DNA from: Diadema setosum
Lineage: Eukaryota > Echinodermata > Echinoidea > Diadematoida > Diadematidae
DNA length: 64,000 nucleotides
NCBI GenBank assembly: GCA_033980235.1
Contig: CM067066.1
Location: forward strand, 26,424,476-26,488,475
Direction of reading: 5' to 3'
Below the pieces are notes generated by a model. That model worked only from the letters and a program-made list of their open reading frames with translations. It had not been told where the DNA came from and ran no database searches. Of the stretch, positions 38,256-52,825 are shown piece by piece. The translations under genes were made by a program, and so were the position numbers. How positions within the stretch are numbered: position 1 is the stretch's first letter; each line of letters starts with the position of its first letter.

Positions 38256-39680
38256 TTATTAGAGTCTCGTCATTGTACTTAATTCCATGCAGTCAAGCTT
38301 GGCAAACGCTCTCTGCGAGTGATTTTTTTTTTCTTTCGAGTAATGGCGTGCGATTAATCCCCGTGCTCCTCTTCTTCGCGTCTTCACTTCAAACCTTCAC
38401 GCATCATTCCAGACTCAATTTATGCTGTGTATTTGCCATTTCGTCTTCTCCCTGCGGGGGGAGAACACCCGTCACTCGGCAACTCCCCTCTCTACTCACC
38501 TTTGGCGGCCCTTTCATTTTCCTCTCTCCTATACACTCCCGTCCCTCCCCCTCTCCCCCTCTTTCCCCCTCATGCCGTCCATCGACAGACAAGTTGCAAG
38601 AAGGGGAGGGAGGGGGGGGGGGGGGCAGGAGAAACGGACAATTAAATGCATCGACATCGTTTTGCTATCATATGGATATTTGTGTCGGGTCACGTGGTCA
38701 ATGAAGCATGTTAGCGCGGTGTTTGTATACGCGCGGATCGCAGACAACGGAGGAAGAAGAGGGAGATAAGACGCGAAAAGACCGGCCGACCCCGCTGGCT
38801 CCGGCGTAGCACCTGTCTAGGTCACGGGAGCTGATGGGGATATTGCGCGTGCACTGCTTCCGCCATGCTGATGACAAGTGTAGAATAGGGTCGATTTTTA
38901 GTGCGGCTTCACTGTCGACGTACTTTCTTCTTTCTTGTCTCCCTCCCTCCTTTCCCCTCCGTCTCCCCCTCTCTTCATCTCTATCTCTCTTGCTCTCTCT
39001 GTCCATTCTTCACTATCTGCGCAAATGCATGGAAACAACATTCAACTGCATTCTTTTAGTGTAAATAATCTAAGAAGACCGGAAGTGTGACATGGATCAG
39101 TGTATTCTTACTGCTGTCATGCACTGCTATATACTACTTGTTACTGGGACATCTCTTATTTCTATCTACTGACAAATATGATATTGTCAACACTTATACA
39201 GGAACTTTAGAGTATTAGATTAAAGAATCAGTACTACGATTTTCGTACTGTCACCAATGTGGTGCTTCATATATAGTACTACAATAGAATACAAAAAGCA
39301 ACATTTTAAACCAACCGCAACTGCTACTGCACTTCTACTGCAGGTAACACTGCTGTTCCCGCTGGTCACGTTTCACTGTACTAATTCTGGGACACGAGTA
39401 AAATATTGCAACACACCCTTTAAACATGTTTGTGTGTGTGTGGGGGGGGGGGGGGGAACAGGTAAAGTTAGATCAGAGGATGCCATATTGACCACAGGTA
39501 GACCCTACCCTTTGAATACGGGAGGAAAATCATTGCTGAAGATGGAATGTATAAGAATTTCTTCATACCTATTTAGCCTTGTTTTCAAACCTTCCAAACT
39601 ATCAAGCCGATTATAGGTATATTTGTCTTGGTAGAGGCCAATCATTAGTGTACCGGAATAGAATTAAAAATAAAAAAAAA
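38256..39680. other. Non-coding stretch between SINE and tandem array
   Basis: No gene recognised. It contains CT-rich tracts, a G14 run (38612-38625), a GT repeat passing into G15 (39430-39456) and a GC-richer patch at 38700-38880. Confidence 0.5.
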
Positions 39681-39684
39681 AAGT

Positions 39685-40425
39685 TATCCCTATTGCCTTT
39701 GAAGAAAAAGTCCAAAATAAAGATGGATGAAAGCAAATGTGAGAAAATACATTCTATGGCTATTTGCATAATGGAAAAACATTCTAGCGTTCTTTTTTTC
39801 CCCAAGATTGACCAGGTTTCTGAGGGTTTTTTTCTGCTAATTTAGCTATTTTTAGACGATTTCAAATATTAATCCGACTTTCGGGAGATTCGTCTCGATA
39901 GAGGCGTCAAAAAATGTGGCGAAACACAATGGAATTAAGCATAAAAGAGGACTTTAGCACTACTGTCTGTGAGGAAAAATGTCCAAGATACAAATGGTTG
40001 AAAGAAAAGGAGAGAAAATACATTCCATGACTGTAATGAAAGTGCAGTTTAACGTTCCTTTCCGTCAGGTTTACTTTATTTGTGGGTTTTTTTCTTCTAA
40101 AACACGTTGGCTATTTTTAAACTGTTAACCGGGGATTACTATTATTCGGGAGATTTGTCTTAAAAAGGCGTAAAACGTGTAGCGAAACACAATGGAATTA
40201 AAGCACTAGCCAGACTTTATCAATACTATATTGACTGTGAAGAAAGTGGCCTAAATAAAGATAGTTGTAAAAAGAAAGAGTGAAAATACATTTTAAGGCT
40301 ATTTGTGTAACAAAAGTATATTTGAATTTTTGTTCATCAAGGTTTACCTTGTGTGCGTTTTTCTTCAACAGGCTGATATCATTGAAAAAGCAGAAACCAT
40401 GTCTAAAAAGTGTACAAAAATAGCC
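39685..40425. repeat. Diverged tandem repeat, ~270-bp unit, about 2.7 copies
   Basis: The phrase GAGAAAATACATT or a close match recurs at 39741, 40012 and 40280 (periods 271 and 268). GCGAAACACAATGGAATTAA recurs near 39919 and 40192. The T-rich GGTTTTTTTCT and GGGAGATTTGTCT phrases also repeat. Copies differ by many substitutions and indels, so the array is old. No coding potential is shared between copies. Confidence 0.85.
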
Positions 40426-40800
40426 AAAAGGAACAAAATCAGAGAGAAATTGTCATGATAAACCCTATAAAAGACGCCTTCCTTTCCGTTGATACATTGT
40501 TATATTTCTACGAATCGGCGGGCAAGAAAAGTTTGATTTACCTTCAGTAGAATTGATAAACTCTTCCTATTAATAGAACGCGTACGACTCTGTGTTTCAA
40601 GGGAAATTATTGAAAGGTAAAACGCTTACATGCACTTACAGTCGCAGCGCAAGGCAATGAAAGTATCTAAATGGCAGTGGGATACATATCTACAATATTC
40701 ATAACCTATTATGAACACTCTCAAACCTTCAGCTCCACGGCTGCTTAATGACCACATGGACTTTTGATTGATTGATCGACTGATTGATTGAAAATAATAT
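40426..40800. other. AT-rich non-coding stretch
   Basis: Nothing recognised apart from short GATT repeats (40766-40790). Confidence 0.5.
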
Positions 40801-40870
40801 GATTTCATTTCATTTCATTTATTTCCACTTTAGATAATCATTGGGTTTACATGTAACAATGTGCATAATT
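40801..40870 (-). mobile_element. Solo LINE-like 3' tail (minus strand)
   Basis: On the minus strand it reads TTACATGTAAACCCAATG, then GTGGAAATAAATGAAATG with further AAATG units. This resembles the 3' ends of other elements in the window, which end GGAAATAAA plus a pentamer run. Such ends are typical of 5'-truncated non-LTR retrotransposons. The 5' border is not determined and the element may extend further right. Confidence 0.45.
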
Positions 40871-41894
40871 AAACAAGCAAACATGATATCAAATAGATAG
40901 TGGCGGAATCATGTAAAGCACAAAAAAATAAGCTTACTGAAAATGATCCCTTGACATATCAATATTACGATATAAATAGATGTAATAATTTAATATCGTA
41001 ATTATTAAGAGTCTAATTACAATAATTTTTAATCAAATTGAAACAAAAAATATAAATTGTACAGAATATGATACACAAACAACATTAAATTCATATCAAT
41101 GAACAAAGAAAAAAAAGGAGGAAACTACATTTAGCTATTCATCAAGTTGTTACTTAATTGCATCAAAAAGGTGCTCTTCTACGCTAATGTCTTACTGATC
41201 TTAAAAGAAATTTTTAAATTATTCTGTAAAACTGTACCTTTATAAAATTTTGGGTACATGATGTGCATTTTCTTCTTTTTCTTGGGGGGGGGGGGGGGGA
41301 GGACCTTTCTGGTTTTATAAAATTGCATCCTAAAAATAAAATTGCATCAATTGCAGCCAGATGCTGAATGGCATGTGTTGTTGTACACTTATAAATAAAA
41401 TAGCAATCACTACAATATCTTATAATACATACAAATAAACACAGAATAAAAAAGAGCAGAGAAAAAGTAGCTAGTACTGAAAATATCATGTAGTTCAAAT
41501 TTCTGGGCATATCATGACTTATAAGACATCTACCAATCCCTGTACTCTCATTACGTGAACGAGACATGCATTTCATTCCAAAGTAATAGTTGGTAATTAT
41601 ACTTTGTTATATGATTTGTCTTTATGAGATAAAATTAATGGATTTAAAACAAAGCACAGAAACAAAATCTACATGTCATGAGCTCCACTTGAAATACTAT
41701 CAGTTTCATGAGTTGGACAGTCGATCTTACATCTGTCAATCTGTTCTACATGAAGGGAGGCTTTTAGGGTGACAGCAAAGATAGCGGAAAACCACAGTAG
41801 CTTTATTTTACATGCATACAAATCCAGAAATGCATGAAGGGAAACTTCAAGTGTTGAATCAAAATGGAGAGCAAGCCATGAGAATTACATGATT
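40871..41894. other. AT-rich stretch between retroelement remnants
   Basis: No gene recognised. It includes a G16 run (41284-41299). Part of it may belong to the minus-strand element ending at 40801, but no coding remnant is visible. Confidence 0.4.
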
Positions 41895-41942
41895 ATTTCG
41901 TCTGTAATTAATTTCGTCTGTAATTAATTATTTCGTCTGTAT
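41895..41942. repeat. Short tandem repeat of TTTCGTCTGTAATTAA
   Basis: Three copies of a 16-20 bp unit immediately upstream of the truncated LINE end. Confidence 0.85.
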
Positions 41943-41979
41943 AACGGTCAGTTGCCATCTTCTTTCTTCTCATTATTTC

Positions 41980-42719
41980 AGCTAAACAAGGATATACATT
42001 CTTATCCCACAAGGCAATCTGATAAATTTCATCTACAAAATCCTAAAACCGTGATGGCTCTGAAATCTATCAGACACACTGGACCTGATATTTGGAACTC
42101 TCTTCCTTCAGAAATTCGAATTTTAAAGTCTATGTATTCTTTCAAGAAAGCTGTAAAGACAATGCTGCTCTCTGGATATCAGTGATCTTATAATGTCATT
42201 GCAATTGTATTGTATGTGAAATTCCCTCGTTATTGCGTAATGTTATGTAACCGACCATGACCTGTAACTGTTCACCTGTACCTCGGTGAGAAATACTTTG
42301 CCATGCTTTACTATTCAGCGATCCAGGTGATCTCACTTTGTGTATTAGCGAAAGCAGACAGACCTCTCCTCTCTCCTTTCTCCTATCCTATCTCTATGCA
42401 AGTCATCCCTCCCCTTATTTTCCTATATGTTATGTAGATGTACGAGGGCTGCATGCAAATCAAGCAGTGCTTAAGCTGTAGCCCTTCTGCGTTATTCATT
42501 GCATCACTGATAATTATGTTCTGTTGTACATTGTAAAGGCAATGAAGAAACTGTATTGCTGTACATTCTAAAGGTAATGAAGAAACTTACCTTGTTAGCA
42601 ATTAATGTTTATGTATATCCATTTGTATGTATGGTACCATCAATGTATATGATATATGTGTATCTGCATGAGCAATGATGTAATGCAGGAACCAATAAAA
42701 TCAAATCAAAATCAAATCA
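41980..42719 (+). mobile_element. 5'-truncated non-LTR retrotransposon (CR1/L2-like), 3' end
   Basis: An open frame up to the stop at 42183-42185 encodes LNKDIHSYPTRQ...SIRHTGPDIWNSLPSEI, the extreme C-terminus of a LINE reverse-transcriptase polyprotein. A 3' UTR of about 530 bp follows and ends CCAATAAAATCAAATCAAAA, an AATCA-type pentamer tail. The polymerase catalytic core is missing, so the copy is dead on arrival. A 37-bp direct duplication lies in the UTR (about 42521-42592). Its C-terminal protein segment is similar to the element at 51.7 kb (shared SIRHxGPDIWNSLP). Confidence 0.8.
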
Positions 42720-44409
<1,690 letters not shown>

Positions 44410-44520
44410 TACATTGAAGCATTCAATTCATTTTTTTTTTCAATTCAATTCATTTTATTTTCATACTTCTCATTTGTGAACATTACAACAGAAACCAGAC
44501 AAGTTCTTTTACCTTGTGAA
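44410..44520 (-). mobile_element. Solo LINE-like 3' tail (minus strand)
   Basis: On the minus strand: GTTGTAATGTTCACAAATG, then GAAAATAAAATGAATTGAAT with a further AATTG-type pentamer run and an A-tract. It resembles the other tails described here. Full extent not determined. Confidence 0.4.
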
Positions 44521-45639
44521 CAATGTGCAGAAAACAAACAATATACATGGTGATAACACAGTAATTACATGTAATGATAACTGGTCAAAATCGAAATCGA
44601 AATGGGGTTGATCAAAGAGAAGTATGACGGGACCTACATGAAAGCTAGCTTGTTTGGCTGTAAGCCCCGAGTAATCAGTGTTAGTGAAAAAGAAACGGAG
44701 AACGGATAGAAGATAAGACCAGAATGATGATGTAAGGTTGCCAAATTTTATGTAATAAAAGAAGAAGAAAAAGAAGAAGAAAAACAAACTATACATTAAT
44801 GTGAACTTACTGTGACCGAGCCATCATTATTATACAGCCTACTTTGGTATAAACTATTGTTGCATTAAAACTTTCACCAGGATATGATCAGTAAGACACA
44901 AAAAGTAACATATACAACTATTAAGCGATATACAACTATTAAGCATTCGATGTGAACGTTTGAATATGACATTGTGTTTTATTGAATAATTGAAAGGCAA
45001 ACAATAAAATTGGAAAGATTTTGGGAAAAAAAAGGGCACATGCCATGCATACTTATTGGACACATAGAAAAGCCATCAAGTTGCTTTAAGTGCACGTCAG
45101 ATCATTCTGTCTGAACTGTGCATTGAAGATACGCTACTCAATGCAAAAATGATAACTCTGTGAGTTATGATAATGACGATAGATATTTTAGAATGTAAAT
45201 TCAAGGCGTACATTGTAATTTAATCTATACAAGAAAAGATATTTGATTCAAAACCTTTTTACGTGTTTTAAGGATAATTGATTCAAAGCTTTGGTAATTA
45301 AAAATCTTTCCGTTCATCTTGCGCAAACTTTCCACAAAATATATCGCATGGTCACATTAGCAGTAGCCTTGAAAACAAAATAATGAATTACGAAATCGTC
45401 TGAAATTATGTTCACTCACGCGCAAGTGAGTAGTATTACTATCACAAATCATTTGAGGGTCAAACAATCTTATTCCGCAACACTGGGGTTCTTTTATTTT
45501 TTCTCCACATCAAAAATAAATAGGAGGGCAACTATCTTTTTAATCAGTCATTCCAGTCATTTGACATCCGGTGACAATATTTTGTACAAGGCTTATGATC
45601 TGTACCCATCCCATTTCAGTGTTTTGGGATTTGTTTTGG

Positions 45640-45680
45640 GTTTTGTTTTGTTTTGTTTTGTTTTGTTTTGTTTTGTTTTG
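45640..45680. repeat. GTTTT pentanucleotide repeat
   Basis: Eight uninterrupted TTTTG units. Confidence 0.95.
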
Positions 45681-46434
45681 AAAATTGTTTTTCATTGTTA
45701 TGTGCTATTTACGTCGAATATACATTTATGTAATATTTATAGATGTGTTGTGTGCACAATAAGATAGTAGAAGTGTGTTTGTAAGTGTGTGAGTGTGTGA
45801 GATAGAGAAAGTGTGAGAGAGAGAGAGAGAAAAAAAAAGAGACCCAAACGGACTAGAAAGGGAAATACTAGATAAATTCGTACTTATTATGCACTATGAT
45901 TATTCCCTGTCATCCAAGCGACAACTAAACAAGAATTAAACAAACTGCTCGGTACACCTTGTTTGTTGACGCAGTTCTTGAGATATAGCTATAATATTTT
46001 TGCTGATAAACTGAACTGGAAGTGAAGGTGATAACCTGACCTTGTTTGACCCCGCCGTTTGACTCCGCACTGCCGAATGAAATATAAACTCGGTCAACAT
46101 TAAATTCATATCTGATAAGCTCATCTGGAATACTGACGACGTGGAAACCCGGCCCCCAGAAGGGTCGTTAAGCCCCCATGTATTATGAATTGCTCTGCAG
46201 CGCTCAGCTCCTTTCCTCGTGCGAAAATGCTCGCTAGTGACTTTTTTTTTTCAAAAGCAAGAGTTACAGATCGAACATTGACCGCTCTGTAAAATCTTGC
46301 AGCGGGTTCGGGAAACTGGTGTTTTCCTTTTGTCATCAGCTATGTTGCCCCTTTGCCTGTATTTCTTCTATTCCTTTCTGTTATTTGGATTTATAGACCC
46401 TGCCAGTTCTTGTTTGTTTGTTTGTTTGTGTGTG

Positions 46435-46436
<2 letters not shown>

Positions 46437-46473
<37 letters not shown>

Positions 46474-46556
46474 TAGTAGTAGTATAGCACTAGCAGTCGT
46501 AGTTGTTATTGTTGTTGTTGTTGTTGTTTGTTGTTTGTTGTTGTTGTTGTTCTTCT
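46437..46556. repeat. Compound AGT and GTT trinucleotide repeat
   Basis: About 17 AGT units with short interruptions, then GTT units and TTC units at the right edge. Confidence 0.9.
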
Positions 46557-46876
46557 TCTTCTTTGGTTCCTCTTCGACAGGATCAGGTTGATAATCCACG
46601 CCTCTACTCCTCTATTTTGTTAGATTTCAAAAGCGTAGTTAAAAAACAACTTTCTATGGCATTTGAAACACGAAGTAGATCTTTTTTTATTTAAAAATTT
46701 CAAGGTTCTCCAGAGGAAATGAAGCCATTTGAAATACTGGGAAAATAGTAAGAAAGTGAAAAGACTTCTACGAGAAAAAAAAAAACGATATTGATGCAGT
46801 GATCTGCTAAGGCTGAAACCCTGTTACAATAGATGAGCATGATTTAGAAAACAAAATCAATAAACTAAACTCTTCT

Positions 46877-46880
<4 letters not shown>

Positions 46881-46970
<90 letters not shown>
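46881..46970. repeat. Compound AC/TA dinucleotide repeat
   Basis: About 18 AC units, a short CAAACACACTC spacer, then about 20 TA units. It mirrors the TA/GT block at 42.9 kb. Confidence 0.95.
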
Positions 46971-46975
<5 letters not shown>

Positions 46976-48779
46976 TAATTATGTTACATATTTTCGTGTG
47001 GACAATTTCACTATCACAGGAAAGTGATGACAAAAAGTCGGAAATAAGACTGATTCTTTTCCCAGAAAATCTAGCAAATTTAATGTGCATTAGCACTTAC
47101 AACGTTGCATTTAATTGGGTGATTCAGAACATAATTCAAGTAACTTGTGATATCTACATTATATCTCCAAGCTTTTTTCACATGTGTGTTTAGGTTTCAC
47201 GCAATTACATTTCGCAAACATGCTAAAAAATGTTTGTGCCACATTAATTGAGCATTTCCATCATTTCCATTCATTATTCATCATCAAGGAACTGAAACTT
47301 CATTGGAATATTTACCTATTCAAATTTATTTTTTGCTAAATTACGTTTGTTTTGTAGATTATTGGTTCGAACAAGATTTTGACATTTCAACTTCAGTATT
47401 CAGTACTTCTCAGTATTTCTCGGAAGTGAATCATTCGTTGCCAGCTCAAAAGAACTGTATCATTGGATCCAGTTTTATATCCCTTTTCCTCATCTGCTAT
47501 TTCTCAAATGAAAAGTGGGGTGTGTATTGATTAACACGTACGCTCGTCGAGAATGTCGAGTATGAAGATTATCGAGTAATAAGTTCTCATCGTAGTTGAA
47601 AGCTAACGCTTTTAAAGACCTCTGTATTGAAATTAATGAATAGAAATAAAAAGGAGAAGGGTAGACGAAGACAATGGGATGAAGAACTTCCTCGCCCAGA
47701 ACGTCATTGTGAGGTTTGTCCTGCGCACACCGCATCATCGCCCACGTTGCAGTGTCATCGATGAGATGGCGCCGGGCTGGCATAGCTTTCTGCTGAGCCG
47801 CGCTCTCGCCGGCGCTGTGTCACAGCACCAGACGAAAAATTCAATCCACAGAACCCCTTCATAGAGTGGGTTCTTTTACAAGAGATTACAAACCGCACAC
47901 AAAAACTAAAACAAAAAAGGAGAATAATGAATGAAGACTGGATGAGAGGGAGAGAGGGTGAAAGAGGGAAAGAGGGAGAGAGAGAGAGAAATTGGGCGAC
48001 ATTCTGAATAGAGATTTGACCCTGAGTAACAAAGCGGAGAAGCCAGGTTTTGAATTGCTGCTTGAGCAGATTATAAAGCCCATGACACGTGCATCCATTG
48101 TTCGGCTATGTCCAGCCTAAATACGTGCCCTACAACAGATCGATGGGCGATCGATAACCTGGATCGAAACGGCTTATCTCTCCTTTTCTCTCTCCCTCTC
48201 TTTTTCCCTTTCCTTACCCCCCCCCCCCCTTCTCTCTCCCGCTCATGGTATAGAACAGGTACGAATGGTCTCCTCCAACTATGCCAAGCCTCCTGGCGCC
48301 GGAGTGGGAAGAAGTTGCCTTGTGGTTACATTTCGCAATGGTCGCAAAACCACCTGACATCACCTAATACGTCGGCCATATTATACTTTAACATCACAAA
48401 AAAGAAGACAGAGAAGAAAATACAACACAACAGCAACATAAAAAACAAAGATGAGTTATAATTTCATTCAATCACTAACATGTCATTAAAGATAAATATT
48501 GTGTATGTACAGACTTGCTGATTTCAATTGAAAATCATTATGCTTCAAGCTTTCTTTGATTAACAGGAAGTGATGGTATAATTACCATTTACGTGCCCTC
48601 ACAGGGTTGTATTGTTTGTTTGTTTGTTTGTTTTTGTGTGTGTGTGTATTTGTATGTGTAATTAGCCGTTCTCACAAAATGTGAGGGTAAGCATTAAACA
48701 TGAGATTGATTACATAAGTATACTTTTTGTTTATTATCATTATGTCTTCGTTCTTTGTCACAATGATTGCTTACTTGTC

Positions 48780-48908
48780 ATGTGCAAAATCAGTCATGAA
48801 TTATTATGAATCAGATTGTGTTTATTTCTGAAAGTGATCAGAGTTGATTATATTGTACCATACAGAAACAATAAAATGAAATGAAATGAAATGAAATGAA
48901 ATGAAACA
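48780..48908 (+). mobile_element. Solo LINE-like 3' tail with AAATG pentamers
   Basis: A 3'-UTR-like stretch ends ATACAGAAACAATAAAATG followed by six AAATG units. The layout matches the 3' ends of the LINE remnants in this window. The 5' border is not determined. Confidence 0.45.
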
Positions 48909-51726
48909 AAAACTTTTTAACACTATAGTGTGTGGGTAGAAATTTGGGAGAACACAAAGGCTAATTATGCATGTGTTATTTACAGCACGTTACATACACA
49001 CCCACAAACACCACAATAGATGTATCGAGTACGAATGGGTTAGTTTAGACTTGTATAAATTCATCAATAATAGTAACAATATGTATACAATGCATGACAT
49101 ACAACGAGATGGTGGGAAGGCGCTGTTATCTCAAGCAACTATCATGTATTATGATCGCAGTCATCTTCATTACATAGTTTGGAAAATTTTGTACGATTAA
49201 GCGGCATTCCAGATAGGGACAGTGTTGTTAGTTGGCTATTGTTACAAAGATTGTGTTTTCGAATTAGTAATATTACTAGTAATTTTGTCCTTTGGTATTA
49301 CCCTCAAATTTACATGAATTGAAATGTTTCTGGGTGAAGTCTGCATCGGACGATCCTCTGTTTCAAAGAACATTTCTAACAACTCATCCCATTTTTGTTT
49401 TGGTACGATGTCATTGTTAATCTCATTTCATTTTCATTCCGTTTATTTCATCGTCAACGACATTAAAACATTTACATAAAAACAAAATCAGATTAATATT
49501 GTAACAAAGGAAAATTTATGGGAACTGAAGTGTAATAAATAGGCCTACCATGACTTTTATGATTATACCGAATCAAAATTGTCGAAAAGGCAATGCTAAA
49601 AAGATAGGACTTGTAATTTGCTGCCTCCTCAAGATTAATAACTAGTAAGAACTAAATGAAACTACGGAAGATTCCATAAAAAAGAAAGACAAAAAGAAAC
49701 ACACACACACACACGCACACACACACACACACATACAAACAACCAAACACGATGCAACTCTTGTAAAAAGGGGGATATCATAGGCGTGGAAGGAAAAAGA
49801 GGAATAGATTTAGGACAGGAAAAAGGGGGCGAAGGAAGAGGCATAGTGTATTTGTACGTATTTTCATTCTGTATTATCCCACAATTCAGCATCTGCGCTG
49901 AACTGAACTCAATTGAATTGAACTGTATTCGGTTAAATCTGTAAATGTACCGGATTCTTGACAATTATTGCTTGATTTGCAATGGGCATTGTGCTGCAGA
50001 AGCGTCGATGAACAATAATGCACGATTTAACCCCTTCTGTGTTTCTGTGTAAGGGACTTTGTACTGTGTGTATATACGATATTCTGTTTTCTCGGCCAAT
50101 CGGCATTCAGAGCACGCAAGTATAGGGCGATATTTGCAGCGGAATCGTTTTTGTTACGATATTATTGATAATAGAGTAACGTTCACAGAAAAGTTTGATA
50201 TGAATTTGAGATATGATTTTTTTTGAGATTTCATCATTTCGTGATATTGTGATATCGATCGCAACCTTGGAGTCCAGTTTTTTCTTCATGCTGGAGAACT
50301 CAAACGAAATTTTGAAGTGTGTGCGTTGGCACAGCGTGTCTTTAAAAAACAAGTAGTTGCATACATAAAATTTTCAATTTCTTCACATTTAGGACGCTAG
50401 GTGGTAATGGCACACTTTTTGTCGTTATAGCGATGATGTTTGTTTGTTGTTTATCACTCGCATTACTTAAATGTGTTTGTATACTTCTATTGTTGTAAAA
50501 TTCTACTTCTAGTGAAACAGCCATCTTTTTTTTTTTAATATGTCTCCTATGTCGATAACAACGTCGGCAGGGGGATAATCCGACTATCAAGTCGAATTAA
50601 GCGGATTTAGCATTTTTCACTCATTCATCGGGCACAAATGGGGCTTGTTTCTTGTTCGTGGTGCCGTAGTTTTTGGAGGTTTCTCTTGTTCCTATTCATT
50701 CGGTCTCCTTCGTCTATTCTCTGGCGACCGACTCCACACGCCTGGCTTACCCACCGCCGGTCGCCAGCAGGGATTTGCCGTGTCTGCCAGTCCCGCACTA
50801 CCGGAGATGACCCATCTCTGGGCTAATCGGCTAAAGAAGCCCCAAAACATTGTTACCCATCCCAGAGATTAGACCCCCCAAACAAGGGTGTTAAGTAATG
50901 CAAATAGAATCCCGAGAACTGCTTCTTGTTAGGACACTTCATTTTCCGCCGTCTGATCGTAGACCGCTATAATAAAGCGTGCCTCCTCCTTGGAGAGCCG
51001 TCTTGCGGAAGCTCAGGCCGCAATCCCACTCCGGTGAGAGTTCAAACGGGACGTGATTTTGCACGGTCGGGTCCTTCACTCATAAAAGGAAGAGGGCATG
51101 GCAAATCCGCGGATCGCACTTGTAAGCGGAGCAAAGCTCCTACAACACAAAACAATTGTTTTCTTTGAGATTGACGGATTTTTGGTTTGTTTAATGACAG
51201 AGCTTACAAGAAGATTTCAGTGATTTTTAGAAAGAGGACGACTTTCCATATTAACCCGGCCAAAATACCCGGACTAAAACTCTCTGGCACCTAAGAGAGT
51301 ATCCGTGGAAGCGATTATCGACGAATCATCCTCCGAACAGGTCTTGGAGGATGCCATGCAAACATTACAGAAATTTGTACCGTGATTGATACCCCCGAAA
51401 TAATCGGATTCCAACGAAGTAAAGAATTATTTCTTACAAATTTCAACATGTATTTCGTCAAATCGACTTGATCTGATTACATCCATGTGGTATACAAACA
51501 CGCATACGTCGGACGCAGCAGCAAATGACTCGCATTCAGGCTGTGCTTGTATTGACAGGATATCTCTGGTTATTTCTTCTTCTTCTTCTTCTTACAAAAA
51601 TAATTGTTGTTGTTGTTTATTAATTTTTGTTTCTGCTAGACAAATGGAACCACATTTTGCTGCATTGCTTATGACTTGTCTGAAGTCAAGTAATTATCCC
51701 TCATAATTACACGAAGGTTATCATGA
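48909..51726. other. Upstream non-coding region
   Basis: No gene recognised. A minus-strand LINE-like tail may lie at 49418-49480 (minus: GAAATAAACGGAATGAAAAT). An AC repeat is at 49698-49733. A GC-richer, repeat-poor island at 50630-51170 is a candidate regulatory element. Confidence 0.45.
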
Positions 51727-52825
51727 GTCAGTGTCTTCTACTCTCACAACTGTTTAAACACACTAGTTGATATACTTAATTCTGAGCTTGCAAAAATTTC
51801 TACATGGTTTAAATGCAATAAATTATCACTAAATATAGATAAAACGTGTTTTATAAACTTCAATACTTCACATTTGCAACCGATAATGCCTAATAACATT
51901 ATTATTGATGGTATGCCAATTATTGGAAAAAAATCAACCAAGTTCTTAGGGATAACCCTTGACTCCAACTTAAATTGGAATAACCACATTGACAATATAA
52001 CCACATTAATATCCAAAGCCATTGGAATACTTCGGAGATTAAAATATTTTGTAACGGAAAAAGTACTCATTATGTTATACAATGCATTAATCTTACCGTA
52101 CATTAATTATTGTAATGTTGTCTGGGGAAACTGTAATAAAACCAAAGTAAATTTTATTTTTCTTTTACAGAAAAAGGCAATAAGAATATGTACCAACTCA
52201 CATTATCTAGAACATACTGATCCATTATTCCTTCGACTAAAAGTTCTTAAAGTTGACGATATACACAAATTTCAAACAGCAATATTTATGTTCAAATACA
52301 CGCAAAATCTACTCCCACTCTTCCACAACGCATTTTCCCTTAACAGGGATGTCCATGCTTACCCCACGCGCCATCGTAATGATTTCCATTTGAATAACCC
52401 TAAACTCCTATTAGCTCAAAAATCAATTCGGCATAACGGACCTGATATTTGGAATTCACTCCCTCTCCACATAAAACAGTGCACATCTCTCTATTCCTTT
52501 AAGGCAAATACAAAGAAATATTTCTTGGCACAATATCATACGGTACAGTAATCATTAAACATGTACCTCTTATACTCAACAACAAGGCAATATTTGGTCC
52601 ACCCCCTTTTCCTTTTCTTTTACTTTGCTGCTTGACCCTTCGCCCATATTATAACATATCCAATCATTCTCTTAGAAGTGCTGACCATCAACACTTTCGC
52701 GCTTCATCACCTGCACACGCACTCACAGGCACCACTCCTGTTTACCAAGTAATTGTATAAAACTGGATTTACACGCACTTTAACATGGCCCATCTGTATT
52801 AGTGTTCAAGTACTACAATAAAAAA
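51727..52825 (+). mobile_element. 5'-truncated non-LTR retrotransposon (CR1/Jockey-like) encoding the C-terminal part of reverse transcriptase
   Basis: Without a stop from about 51727 to the stop at 52549-52551 (about 274 codons), the frame reads NTLVDILNSELAKISTWF, CNKLSLNIDKT, KFLGITLDSNLNWNNHI, ILPYINYCNVVWGN, LLQKKAIRIC and SIRHNGPDIWNSLP. These are the motifs downstream of the catalytic FADD box in CR1, L2 and Jockey reverse transcriptases. The catalytic box and all upstream domains are absent, so this is a 5'-truncated copy. Its open frame suggests a fairly recent insertion. The 3' border near 52825 (ACTACAATAAAAAATGG) is approximate. No intact target duplication was identified. Confidence 0.88.

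Larger units (their letters stand above)
44521..48770. other. Upstream non-coding region with several microsatellites and GC-richer islands
   Basis: No gene recognised. It contains a GTTTT pentamer repeat (45640-45680), an AGT then GTT block (46437-46556), an AC/TA block (46881-46970) and a C13 run (48217-48229). GC-richer, less repetitive islands at 46020-46340, 47680-47860 and 48100-48370 are candidate regulatory elements. The short frame over 47679-47864 is not convincing as a gene. Confidence 0.5.

Noticed and set aside
47679..47864. 61-codon ORF in a GC-rich patch
   Set aside because: Too short, no recognised similarity, no supporting exons. Kept only as a candidate regulatory island.
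51874..52551. Intact host gene encoding a 225-aa protein
   Set aside because: The sequence is the C-terminal part of a LINE reverse transcriptase, the frame opens further upstream without an ATG, and the catalytic box is missing.
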